Positions 1 through 6,885 are shown, counted from the first letter of the stretch. The stretch is DNA of 53,103 nucleotides from RGIG3009 sp045595445 (GCA_045595445.1 JAZOAK010000052.1:1-53103), one strand, 5' to 3'. The notes: a model not told the origin generated them from the letters alone. Numbers and translations are program-made.

Positions 1-134
1 GCGGTGTTTTTCTTTCCATAAGTAATCAAAGGCTTTTTATATATATGCCATTTTGATTTCATAATTTCTATGTTGTTTATTTTCACATCTGAGCCTAAGG
101 GATAGAAACCCAAATAACAGACTTTTACGAGCAC
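1..134 (-). CDS. 5' part of an unrecognised protein, cut by the window edge
   Basis: Seen on the minus strand: a GTG start at 134-132 is preceded at 9 nt by AGGAG, and the frame stays open for 44 codons to base 1. The visible peptide begins MLVKVCYLGFYPLGSD and is rich in Lys and Ile. A TTGACA-17-TATAAT promoter lies directly upstream (168-196), which argues for a real gene rather than a chance frame. It is more AT-rich than the neighbouring genes, so it may be accessory. I do not recognise the family from so short a piece, and no function is assigned. Confidence 0.55.
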   Translation of the reverse strand, partial: MLVKVCYLGFYPLGSDVKINNIEIMKSKWHIYKKPLITYGKKNT

Positions 135-167
135 TCGCCTCAACTCCTTTTTTAGGATTTCAAGCAA

Positions 168-196
168 ATTATACCATAAAATCGTCACGATGTCAA
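168..196 (-). promoter_or_regulatory. Consensus sigma-A promoter for the truncated left-edge gene
   Basis: On the minus strand TTGACA (191-196) and TATAAT (168-173) are separated by exactly 17 bp. Both hexamers are perfect. Transcription would start near 161 and enter the gene starting at 134. Confidence 0.75.
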
Positions 197-249
197 ATGA
201 TATATCTGACAAACACAAATCAAGGCGTATCATACAATCGCAAACAAGT

Positions 250-444
250 CAAGGCGTAGCCTTGTATATCTTAATGATGCATCGCCTTACGGCGATATGA
301 TGCATTTGCTTCGCAAATACGATGTTGCTCTACTTCGTTTCGCAATGATGCGATGTTTGCCCAATGTGCCGTCAGGCACACATCATTAGGCGAAGCCGTC
401 ATCATTGGCGGAGCTAACATCATTTGCCGAAGGCAAACATCATT
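250..444. repeat. Array of short palindromes with ATGATG/CATCAT spacers (array 1)
   Basis: Seen: a run of small inverted repeats such as ATCGCC-ttac-GGCGAT, ATTTGC-ttcg-GCAAAT, TGTGCC-gtca-GGCACA and TTGCC-gaa-GGCAA, each about 18-25 bp. They are joined by ATGATG on the left half and by CATCATT on the right half, so the whole array is itself roughly an inverted repeat. It ends in the hairpin at 446-486. A second array with the same architecture but different arms lies at 46611-46777. There is no coding potential, and the unit sequences differ, so it is neither a CRISPR nor a simple tandem repeat. The 196-671 stretch holds only this array, two hairpins and tRNA-like fragments. Confidence 0.75.
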
Positions 445-445
445 C

Positions 446-486
446 AAAAAAGCCTAATTTGTCAAGTAGACAAATTAGTCTTTTTT
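446..486. terminator. Bidirectional hairpin closing palindrome array 1
   Basis: A6-GCCTAATTTGTC-aagta-GACAAATTAGTC-T6. The inner stem and loop (TTTGTC-nnGTA-GACAAA) are shared with the hairpin that closes array 2 at 46778-46818, although the outer stems differ. Confidence 0.7.
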
Positions 487-487
487 G

Positions 488-504
488 TTGGCCCGCCCGG
501 AGGG
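488..504 (-). repeat. Copy of the tRNA-Arg 3' end
   Basis: Seventeen bases here (488-504) are identical to 671-687, the CCA end and acceptor/T-arm part of the intact tRNA-Arg, in the same orientation. The rest of the tRNA is missing. It follows directly after the terminator of array 1. Confidence 0.7.
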
Positions 505-615
505 TGTTGTGCAGTGTGGTAGTTTCATCTCGTCTTTGAGTTTCGGTACAGCACGGTAGGGCGGTGCAACGCTACGGCCTAAAAACGTCACACCGTGACG
601 TTTTCTAAACGGCCT

Positions 616-630
616 TTCGAATCCCTCCGG
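616..630 (+). repeat. tRNA T-arm-like fragment
   Basis: The 15 bases TTCGAATCCCTCCGG match the T-loop and 3' T-stem of the tRNA-Arg at 672-748 but lie on the plus strand, facing the intact gene. They are followed by the hairpin at 633-672. This looks like a remnant of a tRNA 3' end. Confidence 0.5.
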
Positions 631-632
631 AC

Positions 633-672
633 AAAAAGAGAGTACCACCTTGCGGTGATACTCTCTTTTTTT
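633..672. terminator. Hairpin terminator 3' of tRNA-Arg
   Basis: AAAAAGAGAGTACCACC-ttgc-GGTGATACTCTCTTTTT with one mismatch. On the minus strand it lies directly after the CCA end of the tRNA and ends in a run of T, so it serves as the tRNA terminator. It could work in both directions. Confidence 0.75.
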
Positions 673-748
673 GGCCCGCCCGGAGGGATTCGAACCCCCG
701 GCCTTTGGAATCGGAATCCACTGCGATATCCAGCTTCGCCACGGGCGG
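672..748 (-). tRNA. tRNA-Arg (anticodon CCG)
   Basis: The minus strand folds into a cloverleaf: a 7-bp acceptor CCGCCCG/CGGGCGG, discriminator G and encoded CCA (672-674), D-stem GCGA/TCGC, anticodon loop TTCCGAT giving CCG, and a T-arm with GGTTCGAATCC. The first anticodon-stem pair is a mismatch. It reads CGG codons. Partial copies of its 3' end occur at 488-504 and 616-630. Confidence 0.88.
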
Positions 749-837
749 ATACGAGCATTAGTTATTGTACACTGTTTTCAGCCGTTTTGCAAGACTAAAA
801 ATGAAAATTCCGCAAATCCCTTTTGCCGTATTTTTCT

Positions 838-867
838 CTTTACGAATCGTGCTTTTTCTGTTATAGT
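838..867 (+). promoter_or_regulatory. Probable promoter of the APC permease
   Basis: TTTACG (838-843), 18 bp, TATAGT (862-867); an overlapping TATACT at 867-872 is an alternative -10. It lies 30 bp before the start codon. Confidence 0.4.
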
Positions 868-898
868 ATACTTATCAAAACGAAAGGATTTTCAAGCT

Positions 899-2296
899 AT
901 GGAAAAACTGGAAAAGAAATACGGTCTGCCGACCGCCGTTTGTTTGGTGATCGGTACGGTTATCGGATCCGGCATCTTCTTTAAAGCGCAAAACGTTTTG
1001 CAGGCGACGGGCGGCAATATGCTGATCGGTATTTTGGCATGGGTCATCACCGGTGCGTTGATGATTATCTGCTCGTTGCAGTTCGCCACGATGGCAACCA
1101 AGTACGAAAAAGTCAACGGTGTGGTGGACTATGCCGAAGCGACCTGCGGCAAATCGTACGCGTACTATCTGGCGTGGTTTTTGGTGAACATCTACTATCC
1201 CGCCATGACGTCTGTTCTCGCATGGGTGTCCGCGCGCTATTTCGGCGTACTGTTCGGTTGGAGCTTGGTCAGCCCCGAAGTGCTGACGCTTGCGGGCTTC
1301 TTCTTGGTCACGTCGTATATGATCAACGCGCTGTCCCCGAAACTGGCGGGTAAATTCCAGGTAAGCGCCACCGTCATCAAGCTCATCCCGATCTTCTTAA
1401 TGGCGATCGTCGGCACGATCGTCGGCTTAGTCAACGGCACGTTGACCTCCAATTTCTCGAACGTACTTAGCGAAGCGGTCGGCGGCTCGCAAACGGGCGG
1501 TCTGTTTGCAGCGATCGTGGCAACCGTTTTCGCCTATGAAGGATGGATCGTGGCGACCTCCATTAACGCGGAACTCAAAAACGCCAAGCGCACGTTGCCG
1601 CTCGCGTTGGTGATCGGCTCGCTCGTGGTCGTGACGGCGTACGTGTTCTATTTCGTGGGTGTCGCAGGCGGTGCCACGACGACGGTGCTGATGGAAGACG
1701 GCGCCACCACGGCGTTTGGCAATATTTTCGGCGGTGTCGGCGGTATGATCCTGAACGTCTGTATCGTGATCTCGTGCCTGGGCACGCTCAACGGTTTGAT
1801 GCTGGCGAACACCCGCGGTATGTACGCGATCGCCAGCCGCGACGAAGGACCGAAGCAGGCGTTGTTCCGTGCGGTGGATCCCACTACCAATATGGTCACC
1901 AACTCCTCCGTTTGGGGCCTGTTTACGTGCAGTGCGTGGCTTGTGTATTTCTACGGTGCGAATTTGACCAACGGCTGGTTCGGATACTTCAACTTTGATT
2001 CGTCCGAGCTTCCCATCATCACCATCTACGCGCTGTATATTCCGATGATGATCCGTTGGATGGTGAAAGAAAAGGAGATGGGCTTCGTCAAGCGGTTCTT
2101 GTTGCCGATCTTGTCGATCCTCGCGTGTGCGTTCATGGTGTTCGCCGCGGTGTACGCTCACGGCATCACCCCGTATTTAGCGGCAAAAGAAAACGGCACG
2201 TTCTCGTTCCCCGTGCTGTTCTATCTCATCGTGTTCGCGGTCATCATGCTCATTGGTGCCGCTGTAAAGAACCCGCAATCCAAGACGAAAGAATAA
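899..2296 (+). CDS. APC-superfamily amino-acid permease
   Basis: Predicted inner-membrane amino-acid transporter or exchanger, 465 aa. The first helix carries the APC hallmark GSGIF (residues 23-27) within VIGTVIGSGIFF, followed by about 12 hydrophobic segments, the usual count and length for the LAT/SteT-like branch. The ATG at 899 was chosen because AAAGGA lies just upstream and the hydrophobic core begins 12 residues later; the frame stays open further upstream through the tRNA, but that part is not protein-like. The gene is monocistronic: a promoter precedes it and a convergent terminator follows at 2311. The substrate cannot be read from the sequence; Ser/Thr or a neutral amino acid is a guess from family similarity. 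Confidence 0.88.
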   Translation: MEKLEKKYGLPTAVCLVIGTVIGSGIFFKAQNVLQATGGNMLIGILAWVITGALMIICSLQFATMATKYEKVNGVVDYAEATCGKSYAYYLAWFLVNIYYPAMTSVLAWVSARYFGVLFGWSLVSPEVLTLAGFFLVTSYMINALSPKLAGKFQVSATVIKLIPIFLMAIVGTIVGLVNGTLTSNFSNVLSEAVGGSQTGGLFAAIVATVFAYEGWIVATSINAELKNAKRTLPLALVIGSLVVVTAYVFYFVGVAGGATTTVLMEDGATTAFGNIFGGVGGMILNVCIVISCLGTLNGLMLANTRGMYAIASRDEGPKQALFRAVDPTTNMVTNSSVWGLFTCSAWLVYFYGANLTNGWFGYFNFDSSELPIITIYALYIPMMIRWMVKEKEMGFVKRFLLPILSILACAFMVFAAVYAHGITPYLAAKENGTFSFPVLFYLIVFAVIMLIGAAVKNPQSKTKE

Positions 2297-2310
2297 AAAC
2301 GGTTACAAAA

Positions 2311-2339
2311 AGAGCCACCCCCCAAGGGTGGCGCCTTTT
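2311..2339. terminator. Convergent terminator between the permease and pflA
   Basis: GCCACCC-cccaa-GGGTGGC followed by gcCTTTT on the plus strand and by CTCTTTTT on the minus strand. It serves both converging genes. Confidence 0.8.
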
Positions 2340-3042
2340 ATGTGTTCAGTAATATCTCCCGCTTCCGCACCGCCCTCGGGTCGGCTTCGGGAAGTGCGGC
2401 AAAGGGGAAGGGGAGATTCATCTCGTCGTATTTCACCTGACAGATCTTTTTGAACGGGAGCAACTCAATACGGTCAACGCACGGGTGTGCTCGGGCGATT
2501 TCCTTCAACGCCGCATAGTTTTCTTTTGTATCGTTGATGGTGGGGATCACCACTTGCCGAATGGTGGTGGGGATCTTTCGCTCGTTCAACTCGTTCAGAA
2601 AATCCAGTGCGTTTTGCAGCGGCATTCCCACGTGGCGGCGATACAACGTATCGTCGGTGTATTTGATATCCAGCAGTACACGGTCACAGTGGGAGAGCAA
2701 GCGGTGAACGTCGTCGTTCAATGTAACACCTGAGGTATCAAGGCAGGTGTTGATTCCGCGCTCGTGACACAAGCGAAACACCTCGGCGGCAAAGCCTGCC
2801 TGCAAAAGCGGTTCCCCGCCCGAAAGGGTGATGCCACCCTTGTCCCCAAAATAGTCGCGGAATCCGTCGGCTTTCTCCACCAATGCGGCGGCGGTGTATG
2901 CCGTGCCGCTCGTCGGCTCCCACGTATCGGGATTGTGACAGCAGGCGCATCTGAGCGGGCATCCCGCAAGGAATGCCACAAACCGCACACCGGGACCGTC
3001 CACCGTGCCGAGTGACTGAATGGAATGAAGATACCCTGTCAT
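2338..3042 (-). CDS. pflA: Pyruvate formate-lyase activating enzyme (radical SAM)
   Basis: Installs the glycyl radical on PflB using S-adenosylmethionine and a [4Fe-4S] cluster; cytoplasmic. 234 aa. The radical-SAM motif CxxxCxxC is present at C28, C32 and C35, with TVDGPGVRF before it and the SGGEP-type stretch TLSGGEPLLQ after it, all typical of PflA. The start at 3042 is 1 bp beyond the pflB stop (3044-3046), so translation is probably coupled. The frame extends upstream into pflB, but that part is antisense to nothing recognisable and lacks family similarity. The activator sits next to its only obvious partner. Confidence 0.95.
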   Translation of the reverse strand: MTGYLHSIQSLGTVDGPGVRFVAFLAGCPLRCACCHNPDTWEPTSGTAYTAAALVEKADGFRDYFGDKGGITLSGGEPLLQAGFAAEVFRLCHERGINTCLDTSGVTLNDDVHRLLSHCDRVLLDIKYTDDTLYRRHVGMPLQNALDFLNELNERKIPTTIRQVVIPTINDTKENYAALKEIARAHPCVDRIELLPFKKICQVKYDEMNLPFPFAALPEADPRAVRKREILLNT

Positions 3043-3043
3043 A

Positions 3044-5314
3044 TCATAACGCACCGTGGAACGTGCGGTTGATGACCTCACGCTGTTGCTCGCGGGACAA
3101 CTTGTGGAAATGCACCGCATAGCCGGACACGCGAATGGTGAGGTTCGGGTAATCCTCGGGATGCTCGTACGCTTTGAGCAGCGTTTCGCGGTTCATCACG
3201 TTGACGTTGATATGGTGCGCACCCTTGGCAAAATAGCCGTCCAAAATGGCAACAAGGTTATCCACGCGCTCGTCGTCCGTTCTGCCGAGTGCCTCGGGCG
3301 TGATGGAGAACGTGTTGGACACACCGTCGCGGCAATCGTCGTAACTGATCTTCGCCACCGAGTTTAAGGACGCAAGGGCGCCGTTTTCCTCGCGGTTATG
3401 TAAGGGGTTCGCACCGGGCGCAAACGGCGCACCCGCGGGTCTGCCGTCGGGGGTAGCACCGGTATGCTTGCCGTACATCACGTTGGAGGTGATGGTCAGC
3501 ACCGATAACGTATGCTCCGCCTCACGGTACGTTTTAGCATGGCGCAGTTTCATAATGAAATCATGCGTTACTTCCTGTGCAATGCTGTCCACGCGATCAT
3601 CGTCGTTGCCGAATTTCGGGAAATCGCCCACGCGTTCAAAGTTCACAATATAACCGTCTTCATTTTTGATGGGGGTGACGGTGGTGTGCTTTATCGCACT
3701 GAACGAGTCGGTAACGACAGACAGTCCCGCCACACCAAAGGCCATAAAACGATGCACATCGGTATCATGAAGCGCCATTTGGATCTTTTCGTAGGCGTAC
3801 TTGTCGTGCATGTAATGGATGATATTCATCGTGTTGACGTACAACTTCGCAAGCCACGTGGTGTAGATCTTGTACCGCTCCATCACGGTGTCGTAATCCA
3901 AGCGTTCCAGCACCGGCATCTGCGGGCCGATCTTCATACCGGAAGTGGTATCGTAGCCGCCGTTGATGGCGATGAGTAAAAGCTTTGCAAGGTTACACCG
4001 TGCACCGAAGAACTGCATCTGTTTGCCGATCTTCATCGCGGACACACAGCAGGCGATCGCGTAATCGTCGCCGTAGAGCGGGCGCATCAGCTCGTCGCTT
4101 TCGTACTGAATGGAATCGGTATCTTTGGACACCTTCGCGCAGTACCGCTTAAACGGCGCGGGCAGGTCTTTCGACCACAACACTGTCAAGTTCGGTTCCG
4201 GAGCCGAGCCGAGCGTATACAGCGTGTGCAGCATACGGAACGTGTTTTTGGTGACCAAGGAGCGACCGTCCTCGCCGACACCGCCGAGTGCCTCGGTGAT
4301 CCACATCGGATCGCCGCCGAACAACTCGTTGTATTCGGGAGTACGCAGATGCCGCGCCATGCGCAGTTTCATCACAAAATCGTCCATCAGCTCTTGCGCG
4401 CCCTCCTCGGTGAGGGTGCCGTTTTCTATATCACGCTGAATGTAAATGTCAAAGAACGTGCTCACGCGGCCAAGCGACATCGCCGCGCCGTTTTGCTCTT
4501 TAATGGCGGCAAGATACCCGAAATATGTCCATTGGATTGCCTCGCGCGCGTTGGATGCAGGCTCGCTGATGTCAAAGCCGTACATGGCAGCCATGTCTTT
4601 GAGATACCCCAAAAAGGTGATCTGCTGATAGAGTTCCTCGCTCTGACGCGTCTGGAACGTATCAAAATACGTTTCTTCCAGCGCGTGCTTGTCCCGCTTT
4701 TTCTCTTCGATCAGGCGGTCCACACCGTACAGCGCCACACGGCGATAATCGCCGATGATACGGCCGCGGCCGTAGGCATCCGGCAGTCCGGTGATGACGT
4801 GGCATTTGCGCGCGGCGCGCATCTCGTCGGTGTACGCGCGGAACACACCGTCGTTATGCGTGGTGCGGTACATAAATTCTTCTTCCACCTTGCGGCTGAG
4901 CTTGTAACCGTATGCTTCGCAGGCGTTGCGCACCATGCGCATACCGCCGAACGGATTGACACCGCGTTTTAAGGGGCGGTTGGTCTGCAAGCCGACAATG
5001 ATTTCGTTTTCACGGTCAAGATAGCCGGGGGAGTAGCTTGTCAGCGACGACACGGTATCCACGTCGATATCCAGTACACCGCCCAGTTGACGCTCCAATT
5101 TTAAGAGCGCCTCCAAGCGCTCCATCAGCGCCTTGGTGCGGGGGGTGGCATCGGCGAGGAACGCCTCGTCACCGGTGTATTCGGTATAATTGCGCTGAAT
5201 AAAATCGCGCACGTTGATCTCATCCTGCCACACGCCGGGCGCGAAGCCTTTCCAATTCTGATGCGTCATATTAAGGTGACGTGACTCATTCGAACCTTGT
5301 TTTAAAAAGGGCAT
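3044..5314 (-). CDS. pflB: Formate C-acetyltransferase (pyruvate formate-lyase)
   Basis: Converts pyruvate and CoA to acetyl-CoA and formate in anaerobic fermentation; cytoplasmic homodimer. The 756-residue form shows the catalytic Cys pair C422-C423 (IACCVSAM) and the C-terminal radical site RVSGYAV (Gly731). Two starts compete. ATG 5314 has AAGGATG upstream but begins MPFLKQGSNESRHLN, which is encoded by a 274-bp inserted element. ATG 5269 (MTHQNWKGF) matches the normal family N terminus and is probably the ancestral start, but the insertion removed its SD. Deleting the element would give GGAGG-8 nt-ATG. A ZTP riboswitch and consensus promoter lie upstream, and pflA follows. Confidence 0.93.
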   Translation of the reverse strand: MPFLKQGSNESRHLNMTHQNWKGFAPGVWQDEINVRDFIQRNYTEYTGDEAFLADATPRTKALMERLEALLKLERQLGGVLDIDVDTVSSLTSYSPGYLDRENEIIVGLQTNRPLKRGVNPFGGMRMVRNACEAYGYKLSRKVEEEFMYRTTHNDGVFRAYTDEMRAARKCHVITGLPDAYGRGRIIGDYRRVALYGVDRLIEEKKRDKHALEETYFDTFQTRQSEELYQQITFLGYLKDMAAMYGFDISEPASNAREAIQWTYFGYLAAIKEQNGAAMSLGRVSTFFDIYIQRDIENGTLTEEGAQELMDDFVMKLRMARHLRTPEYNELFGGDPMWITEALGGVGEDGRSLVTKNTFRMLHTLYTLGSAPEPNLTVLWSKDLPAPFKRYCAKVSKDTDSIQYESDELMRPLYGDDYAIACCVSAMKIGKQMQFFGARCNLAKLLLIAINGGYDTTSGMKIGPQMPVLERLDYDTVMERYKIYTTWLAKLYVNTMNIIHYMHDKYAYEKIQMALHDTDVHRFMAFGVAGLSVVTDSFSAIKHTTVTPIKNEDGYIVNFERVGDFPKFGNDDDRVDSIAQEVTHDFIMKLRHAKTYREAEHTLSVLTITSNVMYGKHTGATPDGRPAGAPFAPGANPLHNREENGALASLNSVAKISYDDCRDGVSNTFSITPEALGRTDDERVDNLVAILDGYFAKGAHHINVNVMNRETLLKAYEHPEDYPNLTIRVSGYAVHFHKLSREQQREVINRTFHGAL

Positions 5315-5547
5315 TTTTTACTCATCCTTCGTTAAAATACTCGCGAATACGGACAGTATTCGCTGCGTTTTTGCCTCGGCTGAACTAAAATTGCCTCTTT
5401 TTAAAATCTCCGACCGCAAAGCGAGGAGATTTCGAGGAGTTTTAAGTTCATTTGAGCGAAGCAAGGCTGATGCCTTGCGAGATAAAATGGGGTGAAAAGA
5501 CCCGAAATCAGCCGCTTTGCGGCAGGTTCGAGTGGGTCATGTCACCT
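5274..5547. mobile_element. 274-bp MITE-like element inserted between the pflB SD and start
   Basis: Terminal inverted repeats of about 24 bp: the left begins AGGTGACGTGACTCATTCGA and the inverted right AGGTGACATGACCCACTCGA, with 3 mismatches over 24. Each is flanked by TA (5272-5273 and 5548-5549), the duplication typical of IS630/Tc1-mariner relatives. The interior has no transposase frame but has hairpins (CGAATAC-ggaca-GTATTCG; GCAAGGC-tgat-GCCTTGC). Removing the element and one TA rebuilds GGAGGAAGGTAATATG, an ideal pflB ribosome site. In the present arrangement it forms the pflB 5' UTR and adds 15 codons. Confidence 0.85.
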
Positions 5548-5562
5548 TACCTTCCTCCAAAC

Positions 5563-5603
5563 AAAAAGGGCAAATCCAGTTTTACACGAAACTGAATTTG
5601 CCC
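5563..5603 (-). terminator. Intrinsic terminator of the ZTP riboswitch expression platform
   Basis: On the minus strand GGGCAAATTCAGTTTC-gtgta-AAACTGGATTTGCCC is followed by TTTTTG. Its first bases (GGGCA) are also the last bases of the aptamer, so aptamer P3 and terminator are mutually exclusive, the classic ON-switch layout. Confidence 0.85.
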
Positions 5604-5670
5604 AGACGGTCGGCTTATGCTTCCTTACACTCCACCGCAGTACTCTGCGTTATCCGTCAGTCGTGTAAAG
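5600..5670 (-). ncRNA. ZTP (pfl-motif) riboswitch upstream of pflB
   Basis: The minus-strand leader contains the conserved 3' block GCCGACCGTCTGGGCA (family form GCCGACCGCCUGGGCA), a closing stem CTTTACAC/GTGTAAGG, an inner hairpin CGCAG-agta-CTGCG, and the pseudoknot strand GACGG that pairs with CCGTC. Relative to the usual GGCG/CGCC pairing both strands have changed together, which supports a functional fold. The family senses ZTP/ZMP, alarm nucleotides of 10-formyl-tetrahydrofolate shortage, and switches on one-carbon genes including pfl, whose formate feeds formyl-THF. The terminator at 5563-5603 is its platform. Confidence 0.9.
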
Positions 5671-5679
5671 ACTATGTTC

Positions 5680-5708
5680 ATTATACCGTAATTTCGACAA
5701 AATGTCAA
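5680..5708 (-). promoter_or_regulatory. Consensus promoter for the riboswitch-pflB-pflA unit
   Basis: Minus strand TTGACA (5703-5708), 17 bp, TATAAT (5680-5685), both perfect. It begins right at the 3' end of the upstream phosphoribosyltransferase gene (stop at 5709) and would start RNA at about 5673, a few bases before the aptamer. Confidence 0.9.
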
Positions 5709-6257
5709 CTACTTAAAAAACAACGGCAGCTTTTCCAAAAAGACAATATCGGTGCGATCGGCGGCATCCCCCTCGGCGAGGAACGCGCACGCGGCGGCTT
5801 CAATACCACCCGCTTGTTTGACAAGTTCGCGTACCGCGATGAGCGATTCGCCGGTGCTGATCACGTCGTCCACGATCAGCACGCGTTTGCCGCGCAACTT
5901 CGCCACTTCACTTTCGCCCAGATACAAATGCTGCTCGTGCTGGGTGGTGATGGAAGTCACCACCACGTCCAAGGGATTACGCATATATACTTTCACGCCC
6001 TTGCGCGCGATGACGTACGGCTTGCCCGATTGACGCGCCAGCTCGTACGCGATCGGGATGCTTTTCGCTTCGGGCGTGAGGATCACGTCAAACTCCGGCA
6101 CGCGTTCGAGCAGGGCGGCACATCCCGCCACCGTGACCTCCACGCTGTCGAAGCAGATAAAGGCGGCAATATCCAGCGTATCGCTCACGGCAAATTTTTC
6201 CAATTTGCAGGGCACACCCGCAATGGTCATCTCATAAAATTCCGACACATTGAACAT
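5709..6257 (-). CDS. Phosphoribosyltransferase, adenine-type
   Basis: Predicted purine salvage or regulatory PRTase, 182 aa. It has the PRPP-binding signature VLIVDDVISTGES and upstream ILTPEAKSIPIAYELARQSG, an arrangement like adenine phosphoribosyltransferases (Apt/Xpt). The ATG at 6257 directly abuts GAGAGG, which is too close, so the GTG at 6248 (codon 4, spaced 9 nt) may be the true start. It lies 7 bp after trxA and is probably the last gene of the FTR-trxA operon. The base specificity (adenine or xanthine) is not decided by the sequence. Confidence 0.82.
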   Translation of the reverse strand: MFNVSEFYEMTIAGVPCKLEKFAVSDTLDIAAFICFDSVEVTVAGCAALLERVPEFDVILTPEAKSIPIAYELARQSGKPYVIARKGVKVYMRNPLDVVVTSITTQHEQHLYLGESEVAKLRGKRVLIVDDVISTGESLIAVRELVKQAGGIEAAACAFLAEGDAADRTDIVFLEKLPLFFK

Positions 6258-6264
6258 CCTCTCG

Positions 6265-6576
6265 TTATTGATCTAACCACGCATCCAACTGTTCCTTGGT
6301 GCGGTAGCCGACGGCGGTGTCGATGAGCTTGCCGTCTTTGAAAAGAAGCAGCGTGGGAATACTTTGAATGCCGAACTGCATCGCGAGCGGGCCCTCCTCG
6401 TCGACGTTTACCTTGCCGACCTTTAACGTGCCCTCGCGTTCCTCGGCGATCGCTTCCACAAAGGGGGCGATCATGCGGCACGGACCGCACCACGTTGCCC
6501 AAAAGTCCACCAATACGGGGATATCGGACTGTAACACTTCCTGTTCAAAATTCTCTTTTGTTAACACGAGTTCCAT
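6265..6576 (-). CDS. trxA: Thioredoxin
   Basis: Small cytoplasmic dithiol reductant, 103 aa, with the active site WCGPC (C30, C33) after DFWAT and the conserved cis-Pro segment SIPTLLLF. The ATG at 6576 is preceded at 7 nt by GGAGG; an in-frame TTG two codons earlier lacks proper spacing. It begins 2 bp after the stop of an FTR-like protein, so electrons probably pass ferredoxin to FTR to this thioredoxin, without NADPH-thioredoxin reductase. Confidence 0.95.
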   Translation of the reverse strand: MELVLTKENFEQEVLQSDIPVLVDFWATWCGPCRMIAPFVEAIAEEREGTLKVGKVNVDEEGPLAMQFGIQSIPTLLLFKDGKLIDTAVGYRTKEQLDAWLDQ

Positions 6577-6578
6577 GG

Positions 6579-6782
6579 TCAATCCTCCTTGGATTTATAA
6601 TACAACATGCAGTGACAAAACCCCTCAAATTCGGGGTCGTTCATCTGCTCACGAAATTCCTTGCAAATACATTTGTTTTCCTCGGTGTGTTGCACGCGAC
6701 ACGGACAGTATCCGCCCGTCTTTTTAAGTCCCTCCTTGATCGCCGCGACGACGTCCTTGTCGGGGTTTAAGGTTACCTTCAT
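6579..6782 (-). CDS. Ferredoxin:thioredoxin reductase catalytic-subunit-like protein
   Basis: 67 aa with three CxC pairs: C26/C28 (YCPC), C38/C40 (CIC) and C56/C58 (FCHC), the pattern of the [4Fe-4S]/disulfide active site in the FTR beta chain. The ATG at 6782 has AGAGGTG at a good distance; longer frames reach into promoter DNA. Immediately upstream of trxA, it is the probable reductase for that thioredoxin, drawing electrons from ferredoxin. It is shorter than plant-type FTR beta (about 110 aa), and no alpha (variable) chain gene is nearby, as in many anaerobes. Confidence 0.85.
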   Translation of the reverse strand: MKVTLNPDKDVVAAIKEGLKKTGGYCPCRVQHTEENKCICKEFREQMNDPEFEGFCHCMLYYKSKED

Positions 6783-6799
6783 CGTATCACCTCTTATAT

Positions 6800-6828
6800 A
6801 TTGTACCATACTCTTTTACAGAGTACCA
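6800..6828 (-). promoter_or_regulatory. Probable extended -10 promoter for FTR-trxA
   Basis: Minus strand TGGTACAAT gives an extended -10 (TACAAT at 6800-6805); the -35 region is weak. It lies back to back with the chrA promoter at 6837-6865. Confidence 0.45.
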
Positions 6829-6836
6829 GTATTTTA

Positions 6837-6865
6837 TTGATTTTTTCCCGACAAAATGTTACAAT
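6837..6865 (+). promoter_or_regulatory. Promoter of the chromate transporter pair
   Basis: TTGATT (6837-6842), 17 bp, TACAAT (6860-6865), 20 bp before the first gene. Confidence 0.65.
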
Positions 6866-6885
6866 ACCAAGCGGAGCGTGATGTC

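Noticed and set aside
250..444. Possible CRISPR array
   Set aside because: Units differ in sequence, are themselves palindromes, have no constant direct repeat of 24-40 bp with unique spacers, and no cas genes are near.
1..750. Integrated prophage or island at tRNA-Arg
   Set aside because: tRNA fragments are present but no integrase or phage gene is in the window, so only the fragment observation is reported.
1427..2161. 244-codon antisense frame inside the APC permease
   Set aside because: His/Arg-rich translation typical of shadow frames; the sense strand is a well-conserved transporter.
5517..6326. 269-codon plus-strand frame across the pflB leader and PRTase
   Set aside because: It is antisense to a PRTase with clear motifs and to the riboswitch; composition is shadow-like.
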